From an uncultured Paracoccaceae bacterium (GTDB lineage: Bacteria; Pseudomonadota; Alphaproteobacteria; Rhizobiales; Amorphaceae): a stretch of 32,048 nt of DNA. Shown here one piece after another: positions 18,346 to 27,332 of the stretch. The stretch is from the NCBI GenBank assembly GCA_937884725.1, contig CAKZYH010000474.1, positions 1-32,048 of the forward strand, read 5' to 3'. The notes beneath the pieces are model-generated. The model was not told the origin of the DNA. It searched no databases and saw nothing but the letters and a program-made list of their open reading frames with translations. The position numbers and the translations under genes are program-made. The stretch's first letter is position 1; each line of letters starts with the position of its first letter.

Positions 18346-19375
18346 ATGCAGACCGACGCATGATCAGCGTCCCCTCAAATACGTGGCTCGCCTTTTGCGC
18401 AGGACGCACGCCGGTCTCGATAATGGACAGGAGCGCAGCCATGCTGCCTCCGGTGATGGACGCATAGTCCTGCGCCACGGTGGTGAGCGAGGGGCACGAA
18501 AAGCGGGTGTAGGGATGATCGTCGTGGCCGGCAACGCGCAGCGCATGGCCATGGCCAATGCCCACCCGATATCCGTGCTCGTAGGCCGCCGAGAGGACGC
18601 CAATCGCCAACCGGTCGTTGCTGCACAAAATGGTGTTGCTGGGCAGCGCGCGGTTGCGCATGAGGTCGGCTGCGGCCTCCGCGGCCAGCTCCTCAAAGTT
18701 CCAGCCCGTACCATCGATGCCCAGCAGCATCGGCGTGTGCCCGAGGGCTCGCATCGCCGCTTCATAGGCAGCGCGGCGCTTGTTGGCGTTGGGATTTGGC
18801 GCCTCACGCATCTCTAGAAAGGCTGGCGGTTCACCCGTGCGAGTGAGATAATCCACCATTAAACCAATGCTTTGCATATTATCCGAGCCGAAAAACGCGT
18901 CCCCGACACCGCTCACATCGCAGTCGACAAGCACAGTCGGCACGTCCTCACAAAACGCCTCAAGCGCGTCGCGTTGCGAGCGGCGGCCGAGCGGTGCCAG
19001 AAGCACTCCGGCTGGCCGGATGACGGACAGACTCTCCAGGTTTTCCACTTCACGCTTCGGGTCGCCGTGGGAGCTCAACAGAATGGGATTGAAGCCCGAC
19101 CGAGCACACATCGGCTCCAGCGTTCGGGCGACCTCGGCGAAAAATGGATCGGCAAGGAACGGGACCACGATGCCGATGTTGCGGGTCAGCTGCCGATTCT
19201 GATTGATGGCGTAAACGTTGGGTCGATAATCGTAGCGCTGCAGCGCCCGCTCGACACGCTCGCGGGTGGAGGGCCGCACCGAATTGGGGTCATGGAAAAA
19301 CTTCGACAGGGTCGGCCGAGAGATGCCGCTAAGCGTTGCGAGTTCCTCCATGGTTTTGACCCGCTCAGGCCGCAT
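18344..19375 (-). CDS. LacI-family transcriptional regulator, probable regulator of the polyol operon
   Basis: HTH KTMEELATLSGISRPTLSKFFHDPNSVRPSTRERVERALQRYDYRPNVYA and sensor domain (RVAGHDDHPYTRFSCPSLTTVAQDY). Likely start at 19375 (MRPERVKTMEE); same strand and immediately upstream of smoE. Confidence 0.93.
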   Translation of the reverse strand: MRPERVKTMEELATLSGISRPTLSKFFHDPNSVRPSTRERVERALQRYDYRPNVYAINQNRQLTRNIGIVVPFLADPFFAEVARTLEPMCARSGFNPILLSSHGDPKREVENLESLSVIRPAGVLLAPLGRRSQRDALEAFCEDVPTVLVDCDVSGVGDAFFGSDNMQSIGLMVDYLTRTGEPPAFLEMREAPNPNANKRRAAYEAAMRALGHTPMLLGIDGTGWNFEELAAEAAADLMRNRALPSNTILCSNDRLAIGVLSAAYEHGYRVGIGHGHALRVAGHDDHPYTRFSCPSLTTVAQDYASITGGSMAALLSIIETGVRPAQKASHVFEGTLIMRRSA

Positions 19376-19720
19376 CTCACTCTCCCTCGATCTCACCAAT
19401 GAGTAGCCCTAATATCTTACTCGCGTCAATTTTTAACGTGCTGAGCGCGTGTTCCGAACGACGGCGGAATCGACACCCGCCTGCACGCCCACCCTTGAGT
19501 CCAAATGCGTAAGACCTCAACGCCTCAGTTCCCCATCTCCACCGCGTTGACAAGCCGGCGCAGCGATTTCAGATCGAAGTGCGGCAATCCGATAAGGAGG
19601 CCCCCACGAACCGATGGACTCAATTGGTTCGACCAGACGCGTGGGGCTGGGGACCCATGGGCGAGGCGCCCTGCCCGCCCGTAAAGCTTGCGCGCCACTC
19701 CATAGACATGTTGCGGGCGT

Positions 19721-20008
19721 TCAGGCTCCAGGACGCGGGATCAACACCGAGCAAAGCGCGCGGCGCGCAACCCGCGATGCCGTTGAACCAGGTAAGTAAT
19801 CGACTGCGGAAGAGTTATGCGCACCGACGATGATCAGATCGGTACCAATGTCTTTCGCGACCTCAGCAATCCGTACGCCAGGTTTGCCGGTCGTCACGGA
19901 GCATTTGATGTCTCGCGCTCGCTCGAACAGTACTTTCGTGCAAGAGCTTACATTTGCTAATGTGATACAGCTGTTGAAAAGCGTTTTCGCCGCGAAGAAA
20001 GGGAACAC
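19721..20008 (-). pseudogene. 5'-truncated universal stress protein (UspA) relic
   Basis: C-terminal USP-like sequence GKPGVRIAEVAKDIGTDLIIVGAHNSSAVDYLPGSTASRVARRALCSVLIPR. The N-terminal half, including the first beta strand/DGS motif, is absent; upstream DNA is the divergent LacI gene. Confidence 0.7.
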
Positions 20009-20017
20009 ACCCGTTCC

Positions 20018-21043
20018 ATGGCACAGTCAGCCTCCCACAAAGCCATCCCAAAGTTGGCCGACGTCGCAGAACGCGCTCAGGTTTCGACAGCAACTGTCTC
20101 AAGATGCTTGAACAACCCAGAACAAGTTGTTCGAGAAACACGAGAGCGCGTCATGGAAGCTGTGCGGGAGCTTGGTTACGCGCCCAACTTCAGCGCACGC
20201 GCCCTTGCCGCCAAGCAAACCAACACCGTTGGTGCCGTGATTCCGACCATGGAGAACGCAGTCTTCGCCCGCGGACTGCAAGCTTTCCAGGAAGAGTTGG
20301 GCCGGCTTGGCAAAACGCTGCTCGTCGCATCATCAGCCTACAGCGCGGCTCTTGAGGAAGAACAGGTCCGAGCGCTTGTCGCTGGGGGTGCCGACGCGTT
20401 GTTTCTGATCGGGTACGATCGCAACCCCGCAGTCTACGATTTCTTGGAGAAAAGGGGCGTGCCGACGCTGATCACTTGGTCATACAAAGCAACCGAAGAC
20501 AGAATAGCCGTAGGGTTCGACAATCGTGAAGGGATGGCCAAATTAGCGCGTTTGGTTTTGGGACAAGGTCACCGCAACATCGCCTGCATCACCGCACCCG
20601 TCGCCTCCAACGACCGCGCGCGCGGGCGGGTTCATGGCATTCAAGATGCCATGCGGGAGGCAGGGTTCGATCCAGCCTCCCTGCCAATTGTCGAGACACC
20701 GTACGGCATCGAAAATGGAGAGACAGCCTTTCGAGAGGTCATGGCCGTTGCTGACCAAACAACGGCCATCATGTGCGCCAACGATGTGCTAGCAGTCGGC
20801 GCCTTGCGCGCAGCACGCGAGGCGGGTCTCAGGGTGCCGAACGATATTTCAATCACTGGCTTTGACGACATTGAACTTGCCCGGCTGGCGGATCCTGCCT
20901 TGACGACGGTCCACGTCCCACACCGTGAAATGGGGCGTCGCGCGGCAAGCATGATCACCAAGATGCTGCGCGGGGATGGCTCCATGGAAAGCGTCGAACT
21001 CCCGACCGACATTCAAATACGCCAAACACTTGGCTCAGTGTAA
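20018..21043 (+). CDS. LacI-family transcriptional regulator
   Basis: HTH PKLADVAERAQVSTATVSRCLNNPEQVVRETRERVMEAVRELGYAPNFSARALA plus sensor domain ending in DISITGFDDIELARLADPALTTVHVPHREMGRRAA. Confidence 0.94.
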   Translation: MAQSASHKAIPKLADVAERAQVSTATVSRCLNNPEQVVRETRERVMEAVRELGYAPNFSARALAAKQTNTVGAVIPTMENAVFARGLQAFQEELGRLGKTLLVASSAYSAALEEEQVRALVAGGADALFLIGYDRNPAVYDFLEKRGVPTLITWSYKATEDRIAVGFDNREGMAKLARLVLGQGHRNIACITAPVASNDRARGRVHGIQDAMREAGFDPASLPIVETPYGIENGETAFREVMAVADQTTAIMCANDVLAVGALRAAREAGLRVPNDISITGFDDIELARLADPALTTVHVPHREMGRRAASMITKMLRGDGSMESVELPTDIQIRQTLGSV

Positions 21044-21099
21044 GCAGTAGGGTGAGCCCATCATCAACCTAAAATCTCGGAGAGCGCTGACATATTCAA

Positions 21100-21149
21100 A
21101 AAACTCAAACAAACACGGCGGAGCCGGGTGCCAGGCCGGTCTGGCATCC
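21100..21149 (-). terminator. Hairpin pair followed by T-rich run downstream of the SMP-30 gene
   Basis: Arms GGGTGCCAG (21126-21134) / CTGGCATCC (21141-21149) and CGGC-GGA-GCCG at about 21115-21125. On the minus strand these are followed by TGTTTGTTTGAGTTTTTTG. Confidence 0.5.
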
Positions 21150-21151
21150 GC

Positions 21152-22102
21152 TCAAACGCTCACCGCACCGGCAACGTTCACGTACAGTGCGTAGACTGAG
21201 TGGCAGGCCGCCATGAACAATCGGCTGTTTGCCCGTCCACCGAAGCACAGGTTGGCGCAGCGTTCGGGCAGCGCGATGCGGCCGATGGGTTTGCCGTTCG
21301 GGTCGAACACCATCACGCCATCGAGTTCCGCCGAACCCATCCCCCATCCGCACCATAAGTTGCCCAGCGCATCGACACGAAATCCGTCTGGTGTCCCACC
21401 CCGTGCGTCAATCAGCACCTGCTTGTTGCTAATCTCGGTCCCATCGGCGGACACATCGTAAACGAGAATCTTCCGGGTCGGCTGGCCCCGTGATTCCACC
21501 ACGTAGAGCTTTTGCTCATCGGGCGAGAATGCCAGCCCGTTGGGCCCAAGGACATCGTCCGCAACCACCGTCAAGTCGCCCGTCTCCGGCGTAAGGCGGT
21601 ACACATTCTGGGTGAGTTCCGGCTCCGCTTTATGCCCTTCATAGCTGCCTGCAATCCCAAACGGGGGGTCGGTGAACCACACCGTTCCGTCCGACTTCAC
21701 AACCACATCATTGGGCGAGTTCAGCCGCTTCCCGTCAAACCTGTCGGCCAACACGGTGATGTCGCCATTATACTCCGTCCGCGTGATCCGCCTGGTGCCG
21801 TGTTCACAGGTAATGAGCCGTCCCTGCCGATCGCGCGTCTGCCCGTTGGCGAAGTTGGAGGGCTGGCGGAAGGGGGCTGCCTCACCGGTCGCCTCATCCC
21901 AGCGCATTATTCGGTTGTTGGGTATGTCGCTCCACAAAAGGTATCGACCATCGCCAAACCAGACCGGCCCCTCGCTCCAACGGCATCCGGTGGCGAGCCG
22001 CTCGACCCCAGCAAGCGGAAGACGAAGCGCATCAAAGCTTGGATCCAACGACATCACGGATGGGTCCGGATATCTCTGCGACGGTCTCCACTCTGGTTCC
22101 AT
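21152..22102 (-). CDS. SMP-30/gluconolactonase/LRE family lactonase
   Basis: WSEGPVWFGDGRYLLWSDIPNNRIMRWDE, RLNSPNDVVVKSDGTVWFTDPPFG and GPNGLAFSPDEQKLYVVES beta-propeller motifs. Confidence 0.93.
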   Translation of the reverse strand: MEPEWRPSQRYPDPSVMSLDPSFDALRLPLAGVERLATGCRWSEGPVWFGDGRYLLWSDIPNNRIMRWDEATGEAAPFRQPSNFANGQTRDRQGRLITCEHGTRRITRTEYNGDITVLADRFDGKRLNSPNDVVVKSDGTVWFTDPPFGIAGSYEGHKAEPELTQNVYRLTPETGDLTVVADDVLGPNGLAFSPDEQKLYVVESRGQPTRKILVYDVSADGTEISNKQVLIDARGGTPDGFRVDALGNLWCGWGMGSAELDGVMVFDPNGKPIGRIALPERCANLCFGGRANSRLFMAACHSVYALYVNVAGAVSV

Positions 22103-22104
22103 AG

Positions 22105-23649
22105 TCAGGTCACCGGTCCAGGATTGAACAGCGCGAGCTGGTTACTCAAGCCAAGCCTCTCGGCGCGGGTTTTTTGCCCGCTTGCGGTCGCCAATATAGT
22201 TTCAAAGATCTCCTGGCCGACCCGCTCCAAACTCTTATTGGCCGAGATCACCTCACCCGCAACGATAACACCAAGAACGTGCCACCGGCGCGCTAGATCG
22301 GTTCGCGTCACCAACTTGAGCACCGGGACTTCCGCCAGGCCGTAGGGCGTTCCTCGGCCGGTCGTGAAGATGTGAACGTTCATGCCGGCGGCCATCTGCA
22401 AGGTTCCGCAGATGAAGTCCGACGCCGGTGTTGCGGTAAACAACAACCCTTTGCGCGTTGCTCTTTCTCCCGGGGCAACGACACCGGAAATGGGCATCGA
22501 CCCCGATTTGCTGATCGAGCCCATGGCTTTCTCAACAATATTCGACAAACCCCCTTTCTTGTTGCCGGGGGTCGTGTTGGCACTGCGGTCGGAGTCTCCG
22601 GCAGCCAGGTACGCATCGTACCATCGCATTTGCTCGATCAAATCCACCGCAACCTCAGGAGTGGCGGCACGGGCGACCAGTTGGTCAATCCCATCGCGGA
22701 CTTCTGTGACTTCCGAGAACATTACCGTCCCGCCCGCCCGTACAATCATGTCAGCGGCGATCCCAAGCGCCGGATTAGCCGTCACGCCCGACAGCGCATC
22801 GCTACCGCCACACTGCATTCCCACCACAAGGTCGGACGCTGGGCACGTCACGCGCTTGCGTGCATTGAGTTGGGTGAGATGTTTCTCCGCGCTCTTCAAG
22901 ATCGACGCGATCATGGATTCAAACCCGTTATGGTTCTCATCCTGAAGGGTGATGAGGCTCCCGTCACCGTCCCGACCATTGGATCCAAAGCCGAACAAGT
23001 CCGGAAACAGGCGCGAGGGCTGCAATTTCTCGCACCCCAAGCTGACCACCATGGTCGAGTCTGCGAAGTTTGGATTCCTGGCGATGTTGTGCAGCGTCCG
23101 TATGGGGATCGCAGCACCCGGCGCATCAATCGCGACACCACAGCCATAGATATGGTCGAGCGCCACCACATCATCGACGCCCGGGTATCGCGGAAGCAGC
23201 TCGCGACGGATCCGGTCGACGGCATGCCCCACAACGCCAGAAACACATTGAACTGTGTTGGTGATCGCCAAAATGTTTCGCGTGCCCACACTGCCGTCCC
23301 GATTGCGATACCCTTCAAAGGTGTAGCCATCGAGAGGTTGCGGCTGAGTGGCCTCACTGGGAGGCGCTGGCAAAGCGTCGAGATCGGGAGCGCTCGGCAT
23401 GTGAAGGTTCGCTTCGTTAATCCACGCGCCTTGCGCGATAGCCTCAGCGGCGTGACCGATATTGACCCCGTAGCGCACGATCGGCTCGCCTTGCGCGAGC
23501 GCGTTGAGCGCAACCTTGTGCGCCTGCGGCACGGCCTGCGCTAGTACCAGCCCATCCACCACCGTGCCCGCTGGCAGCCCACCGTCGTTGGCGACGACTG
23601 CAACATTGTCCGACGGATGCATGCGGATGAGCCTGGGCGCGAGCGACAT
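22105..23649 (-). CDS. garD: Galactarate dehydratase / UxaA-family dehydratase
   Basis: Internal start [104 protein letters not shown] motifs. Confidence 0.9.
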   Translation of the reverse strand: MSLAPRLIRMHPSDNVAVVANDGGLPAGTVVDGLVLAQAVPQAHKVALNALAQGEPIVRYGVNIGHAAEAIAQGAWINEANLHMPSAPDLDALPAPPSEATQPQPLDGYTFEGYRNRDGSVGTRNILAITNTVQCVSGVVGHAVDRIRRELLPRYPGVDDVVALDHIYGCGVAIDAPGAAIPIRTLHNIARNPNFADSTMVVSLGCEKLQPSRLFPDLFGFGSNGRDGDGSLITLQDENHNGFESMIASILKSAEKHLTQLNARKRVTCPASDLVVGMQCGGSDALSGVTANPALGIAADMIVRAGGTVMFSEVTEVRDGIDQLVARAATPEVAVDLIEQMRWYDAYLAAGDSDRSANTTPGNKKGGLSNIVEKAMGSISKSGSMPISGVVAPGERATRKGLLFTATPASDFICGTLQMAAGMNVHIFTTGRGTPYGLAEVPVLKLVTRTDLARRWHVLGVIVAGEVISANKSLERVGQEIFETILATASGQKTRAERLGLSNQLALFNPGPVT

Positions 23650-24023
23650 CAACTCACCCCAACGCCAGCTGGCGGATGGCAAGACGTCCCCCGGCCACGC
23701 CGTCCTGCGAGCGCGTCGGTCGCTTTCTCTTGATCAACCCTGGCTTTGGATCCACCCACCAGACACTCGCTGACAATTTCAGTTTTCAAGGCGACGACGA
23801 ACTAACTCGTGCTTGTGCCAACTTGGCCGTCACCCACACTTCCGACAAGCGCGATGTTGGTGCGATCAGCCCCACTAGCACCGGCGCCCGGTTTAACACC
23901 CCTTCGTGATCACAGCGCACAATGGTGAGGCTGTCCGCCCTCCCCGCTCACACGCACGTCCCCCATCGTGGGTGCGCACATGGTCGACCAGACTGTAGGA
24001 GCCCTTCGGCGAAAACCCTCTTC

Positions 24024-24818
24024 TCACCGCTCGCTGGTGCTATCGCCTGCAAACCGTCGCGCTGGCACATCGCCGGTGATCTCAAGGATCAGCTTGCGGC
24101 GGATGGCATCTGCAAGGTCCTGCTCGTTCGCCGCCGTCACCACAAACGCCCCGGGGCCACCGATGATCCGCTCGCGGTAGATGGCGGCGAGATCGGGATA
24201 GCGCTGCGGCGTATCGCAAAATCGGCACAGGATCGGCAAAGCGTTGATTGTGATGCCCGCCGCCACCACCGTGTCGCGCGCATCTTCAATCCGCGGACCG
24301 GCGTAGTTGTTCGGACTGTCACCGGAAAAGTCGATGACCTTGCGCCAACCATCAAACCGGTTCGTGTCGATGAGCCGTTTGCCGTTCAGCAACGCGCGCC
24401 CGATGGCGTTGCGCCCAAATGCCTGACGCGGCTTGCCGATAAGTTCATCGCTAAACCGCTGCGCACTCTCCAAGCCATCGATCCTGGCCCAGTCCGCCAC
24501 GACCGCCGTGTCCGACGCCCACTCCACATATGTGACCGCAATCGCTCCGTAGGCGGTGCCAGCGATCGCGTCCAAAACCCGCGGGTCTGTCAGCGCCGCC
24601 GCATACCCTTCGCGCTGAAAGCGGATCTCAGCTTCGGTAATCGAACCAGACGCGTCGGCCAGCAACACCAGCTCAAGTTCAACATCTTGCGCGGCCGCCG
24701 CACCGCCCAGCCAGAACACGAAAGAAATGGCGGCGACGGCCCGGAGAAGAAAACTTTGAAATCGGAGGTAAATCGGCGCTTCTCGGCCGCGCGCGCGCAA
24801 AGATAGGCAGACAGTCAT
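24024..24818 (-). CDS. DUF1194 domain-containing secreted protein (VWA-like)
   Basis: Hydrophobic signal segment, then VELELVLLADASGSITEAEIRFQREGYAAALTDP and KVIDFSGDSPNNYAGPRIEDARD, typical of DUF1194. Confidence 0.88.
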   Translation of the reverse strand: MTVCLSLRARGREAPIYLRFQSFLLRAVAAISFVFWLGGAAAAQDVELELVLLADASGSITEAEIRFQREGYAAALTDPRVLDAIAGTAYGAIAVTYVEWASDTAVVADWARIDGLESAQRFSDELIGKPRQAFGRNAIGRALLNGKRLIDTNRFDGWRKVIDFSGDSPNNYAGPRIEDARDTVVAAGITINALPILCRFCDTPQRYPDLAAIYRERIIGGPGAFVVTAANEQDLADAIRRKLILEITGDVPARRFAGDSTSER

Positions 24819-24962
24819 GAATCACTCCGCCGTGGTGAAGCCGATCAGACGCAACGCTTTATCCTGACGGCAAGTGGCGCGATCGCCAAGAGCCCTCGTC
24901 AAACTTGCCAAAAGCCAAACCCTGCGAAGATGAAATACTTGCGACACTCGGCACCAAGTCGA

Positions 24963-24986
24963 GGCACTTACGATAATTTAAGTGCC
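24963..24986. repeat. 8-bp perfect inverted repeat with 8-nt spacer, possible operator or terminator
   Basis: GGCACTTA (24963-24970) / TAAGTGCC (24979-24986), in the intergenic region before the MBL-fold gene. Confidence 0.5.
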
Positions 24987-25111
24987 AGCAGCGGCGGCTC
25001 GATTCCACATTGTACCTACGAGGCCGCCAAATCACGTCTGGACGACTGCAGTGAGCAACCCAGCTTCATTCCCAGGGCGGCATTTCACAGAACGCCAAAG
25101 GAAGTAACCTC

Positions 25112-26083
25112 ATGGGCTCGCTGAATATGACCCGGCGCACCGCGCTGATTGGTGCTGCGGCAACCACCGCCGCAGCCGCGACGGCAAAGACGGTGCAGAC
25201 CGCCCACGCCGCGGCGCCCCAAACGGGGCCCATCAGGCCGTCGATCTACCGCTTCAACCGCGGCGCTTTCGAGGTCTCGACTATCCTGGACGGCGCCATC
25301 CAACGCGAAAACCCGCACGAAATCTTTGGCACCGACCAGCCGCGGGAAGATGTCGCCGCCCTCGCGGAAGCGAACCTGTTGCCGGGCAACATGTTGCAGA
25401 ACGACTACACGCCTGTGGTGGTCAACACCGGCAATGAAGTCGTGCTGTTCGACACCGGCAATGGTGCCGCCCGCCGCCCGGGCCGCGGTGCCCTTCTGGG
25501 AACCCTCGCCGCCAACGGGATCGCACCGGAAGACGTCGACATCGTCGTCGTCACGCACTTCCACCCCGACCATGTGGGCGGCCTGTTCGAGGGCGAAACA
25601 CCGGCATTTCCCAATGCGCGCTACGTCACGGGCCGCGAAGAGTTCGATTTCTGGCGCGCCAACCCCGGTGCACGCGGCGAAGGCCTGCAGCGCATCTTGG
25701 AAGCCACGGTCTTTGCCCTGCCCGACCAGATGACCTTTCTGGAAGACGGCCAGGACGTCGTGACCGGGATCACAATGATCGATTCCAGCGGCCACACCCC
25801 CGGTCACGCCGCCTACCACATCGAGAGTGAAGGCGAGCGACTGATGGTCTGCGCGGATCTATGCAACCACTTCGTCCTGTCCATGCAGCGGCCCGATTGG
25901 CATGTGTTGTTCGACATGGACAAAGAGGGGGCAGCCGCTGCGCGCCGGCGAGTGCTCGGCATGATCGCCGCAGACCGGATCCCGTTTGCGGGCTACCACA
26001 TGCCGGCACCGGCAGTCGGGTTTATTGCCGAACAAGGCGAGGGCTTCCGCTATATCCCCGCCAGCTACCAGCTCGATCTGTAA
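25112..26083 (+). CDS. MBL-fold metallo-hydrolase, Tat-exported
   Basis: Twin-arginine leader MGSLNMTRRTALIGAAATTAAAATAK; metal motif THFHPDHVGG; DSSGHTPGHAAYHI. Confidence 0.92.
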   Translation: MGSLNMTRRTALIGAAATTAAAATAKTVQTAHAAAPQTGPIRPSIYRFNRGAFEVSTILDGAIQRENPHEIFGTDQPREDVAALAEANLLPGNMLQNDYTPVVVNTGNEVVLFDTGNGAARRPGRGALLGTLAANGIAPEDVDIVVVTHFHPDHVGGLFEGETPAFPNARYVTGREEFDFWRANPGARGEGLQRILEATVFALPDQMTFLEDGQDVVTGITMIDSSGHTPGHAAYHIESEGERLMVCADLCNHFVLSMQRPDWHVLFDMDKEGAAAARRRVLGMIAADRIPFAGYHMPAPAVGFIAEQGEGFRYIPASYQLDL

Positions 26084-26219
26084 AGCGGCTGAGGTTCAGG
26101 TGGCGGCCCAATGCCGGCCGCCACCCCTGATCAGGCCGCTGGCGCAAACTTCCGACAACGCTATGTTTGTGCGGCAGACGGGGAACTGGATTGGCCGATA
26201 CCGGGCCGGCGAGGATTGA

Positions 26220-27332
26220 ATGGGCCAACCCGTTTCCATGTGGAAGCAGCTGATCCTCACCAGCCTTCTGATCGGCGGCGCTTTCGCCTTTTGGGTGGCG
26301 CCGGCCGAGCTAAAACAGCGCGTCCCGTTCTTCTCAGCGAAAGAAGCAGCAAGCGAGGAGCGGCGAACCCGGTCCCGACAAACGCCCGTCATTGTTGCCC
26401 CGGTCGAGCGCGCCGCCGACGACATCACCATCGAGATCGTTGGCACGGGGCGTGCGCTGCGCACGATCATGCTGCGCAGTGAAGCCTCCGGGCGCATCAC
26501 CGACCTCGCCCTTGAGCCGAACGTGCCGTTTGAAACCGGCACCGTTCTTCTCCAACTCGACAGCGACGACGAGCGTCTCGCACTCGAGCTCGCTGAGGCG
26601 CGACTTGCGGAAGCAACGCGGATCCGCGGACGCGTCGCCAGCCTCACCGACCGCGGCGTCGCGTCAGACGCCAGATTGAGCGAGGTGGAAACCGCCTTCG
26701 AGATCGCCCGGCTGGAGGTCCAGCGCGCAAAACAGGCCCTCGACGAGCGAACCTTACTTGCGCCCTTTGCCGGCAAATCCGGCCTGCCGCTGGTCGAGGA
26801 AGGCGCCTGGATCGACAGCGACGTTGACATCGCCCCCTACGATGACCGCAGCGTTATCCTTGTGGAATTCGATCTTCCGCAAGCCGCCCTGTCGCGCGTC
26901 AGCACCGGCCTCAGCGTCGAGGCAATGACGCCGATCTTGCCGGGACGCACCTTTACCGGCACGGTCAGCGCCATTGACAGCCGGCTCGATGCGACCAGCC
27001 GCACCGCCCGCGTGCGCGTTGCCATCCCGAACCCAGACGACGAGCTGCGCCCTGGGGCCTCCTTCACGATCCGCCTGCTGTTGCCCGGCCCCACCTACCC
27101 CGCTGTTCCCGAGTTGGCGCTGCTCTTTGACCGTGACGGTCTTCACGTCTGGCGTGTGGTGGACGGCGCGGCCGAGCAGGTGCCGGTCACCCTGGTGCGC
27201 CGCCGCGACGGCTCGGTGTTGGTGGACGGTCCGCTCAGCGACGCCGACGTGGTCGTGGTGGAAGGCACGCAGCGCCTGTCTGACGGGCGCACGGTCAACG
27301 TCATCGGCACACGCGCCGCGCGTAGCAGCTAG
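26220..27332 (+). CDS. RND efflux system periplasmic adaptor (HlyD/MFP family)
   Basis: N-terminal membrane anchor, GTGRALRTIMLRSEASGRITDLALEPNVPFETGTVLLQLDSDD lipoyl-like region, hairpin helices; overlaps the RND pump gene by 1 nt. Confidence 0.92.
   Translation: MGQPVSMWKQLILTSLLIGGAFAFWVAPAELKQRVPFFSAKEAASEERRTRSRQTPVIVAPVERAADDITIEIVGTGRALRTIMLRSEASGRITDLALEPNVPFETGTVLLQLDSDDERLALELAEARLAEATRIRGRVASLTDRGVASDARLSEVETAFEIARLEVQRAKQALDERTLLAPFAGKSGLPLVEEGAWIDSDVDIAPYDDRSVILVEFDLPQAALSRVSTGLSVEAMTPILPGRTFTGTVSAIDSRLDATSRTARVRVAIPNPDDELRPGASFTIRLLLPGPTYPAVPELALLFDRDGLHVWRVVDGAAEQVPVTLVRRRDGSVLVDGPLSDADVVVVEGTQRLSDGRTVNVIGTRAARSS

Noticed and set aside
22372-23544. 390-aa plus-strand ORF opposite garD
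   Set aside because: Antisense to a strongly recognisable GarD; composition is that of a mirror-frame artefact.
23676-23909. 77-aa ORF with [20 protein letters not shown], faintly reminiscent of a sugar-binding protein N-terminus
   Set aside because: Too short and weak; no RBS or supporting context, could be chance.
23981-23990. 10-bp palindrome TGGTCGACCA near the DUF1194 3' end
   Set aside because: Short palindromes of this size are expected by chance; no positional support as an operator.
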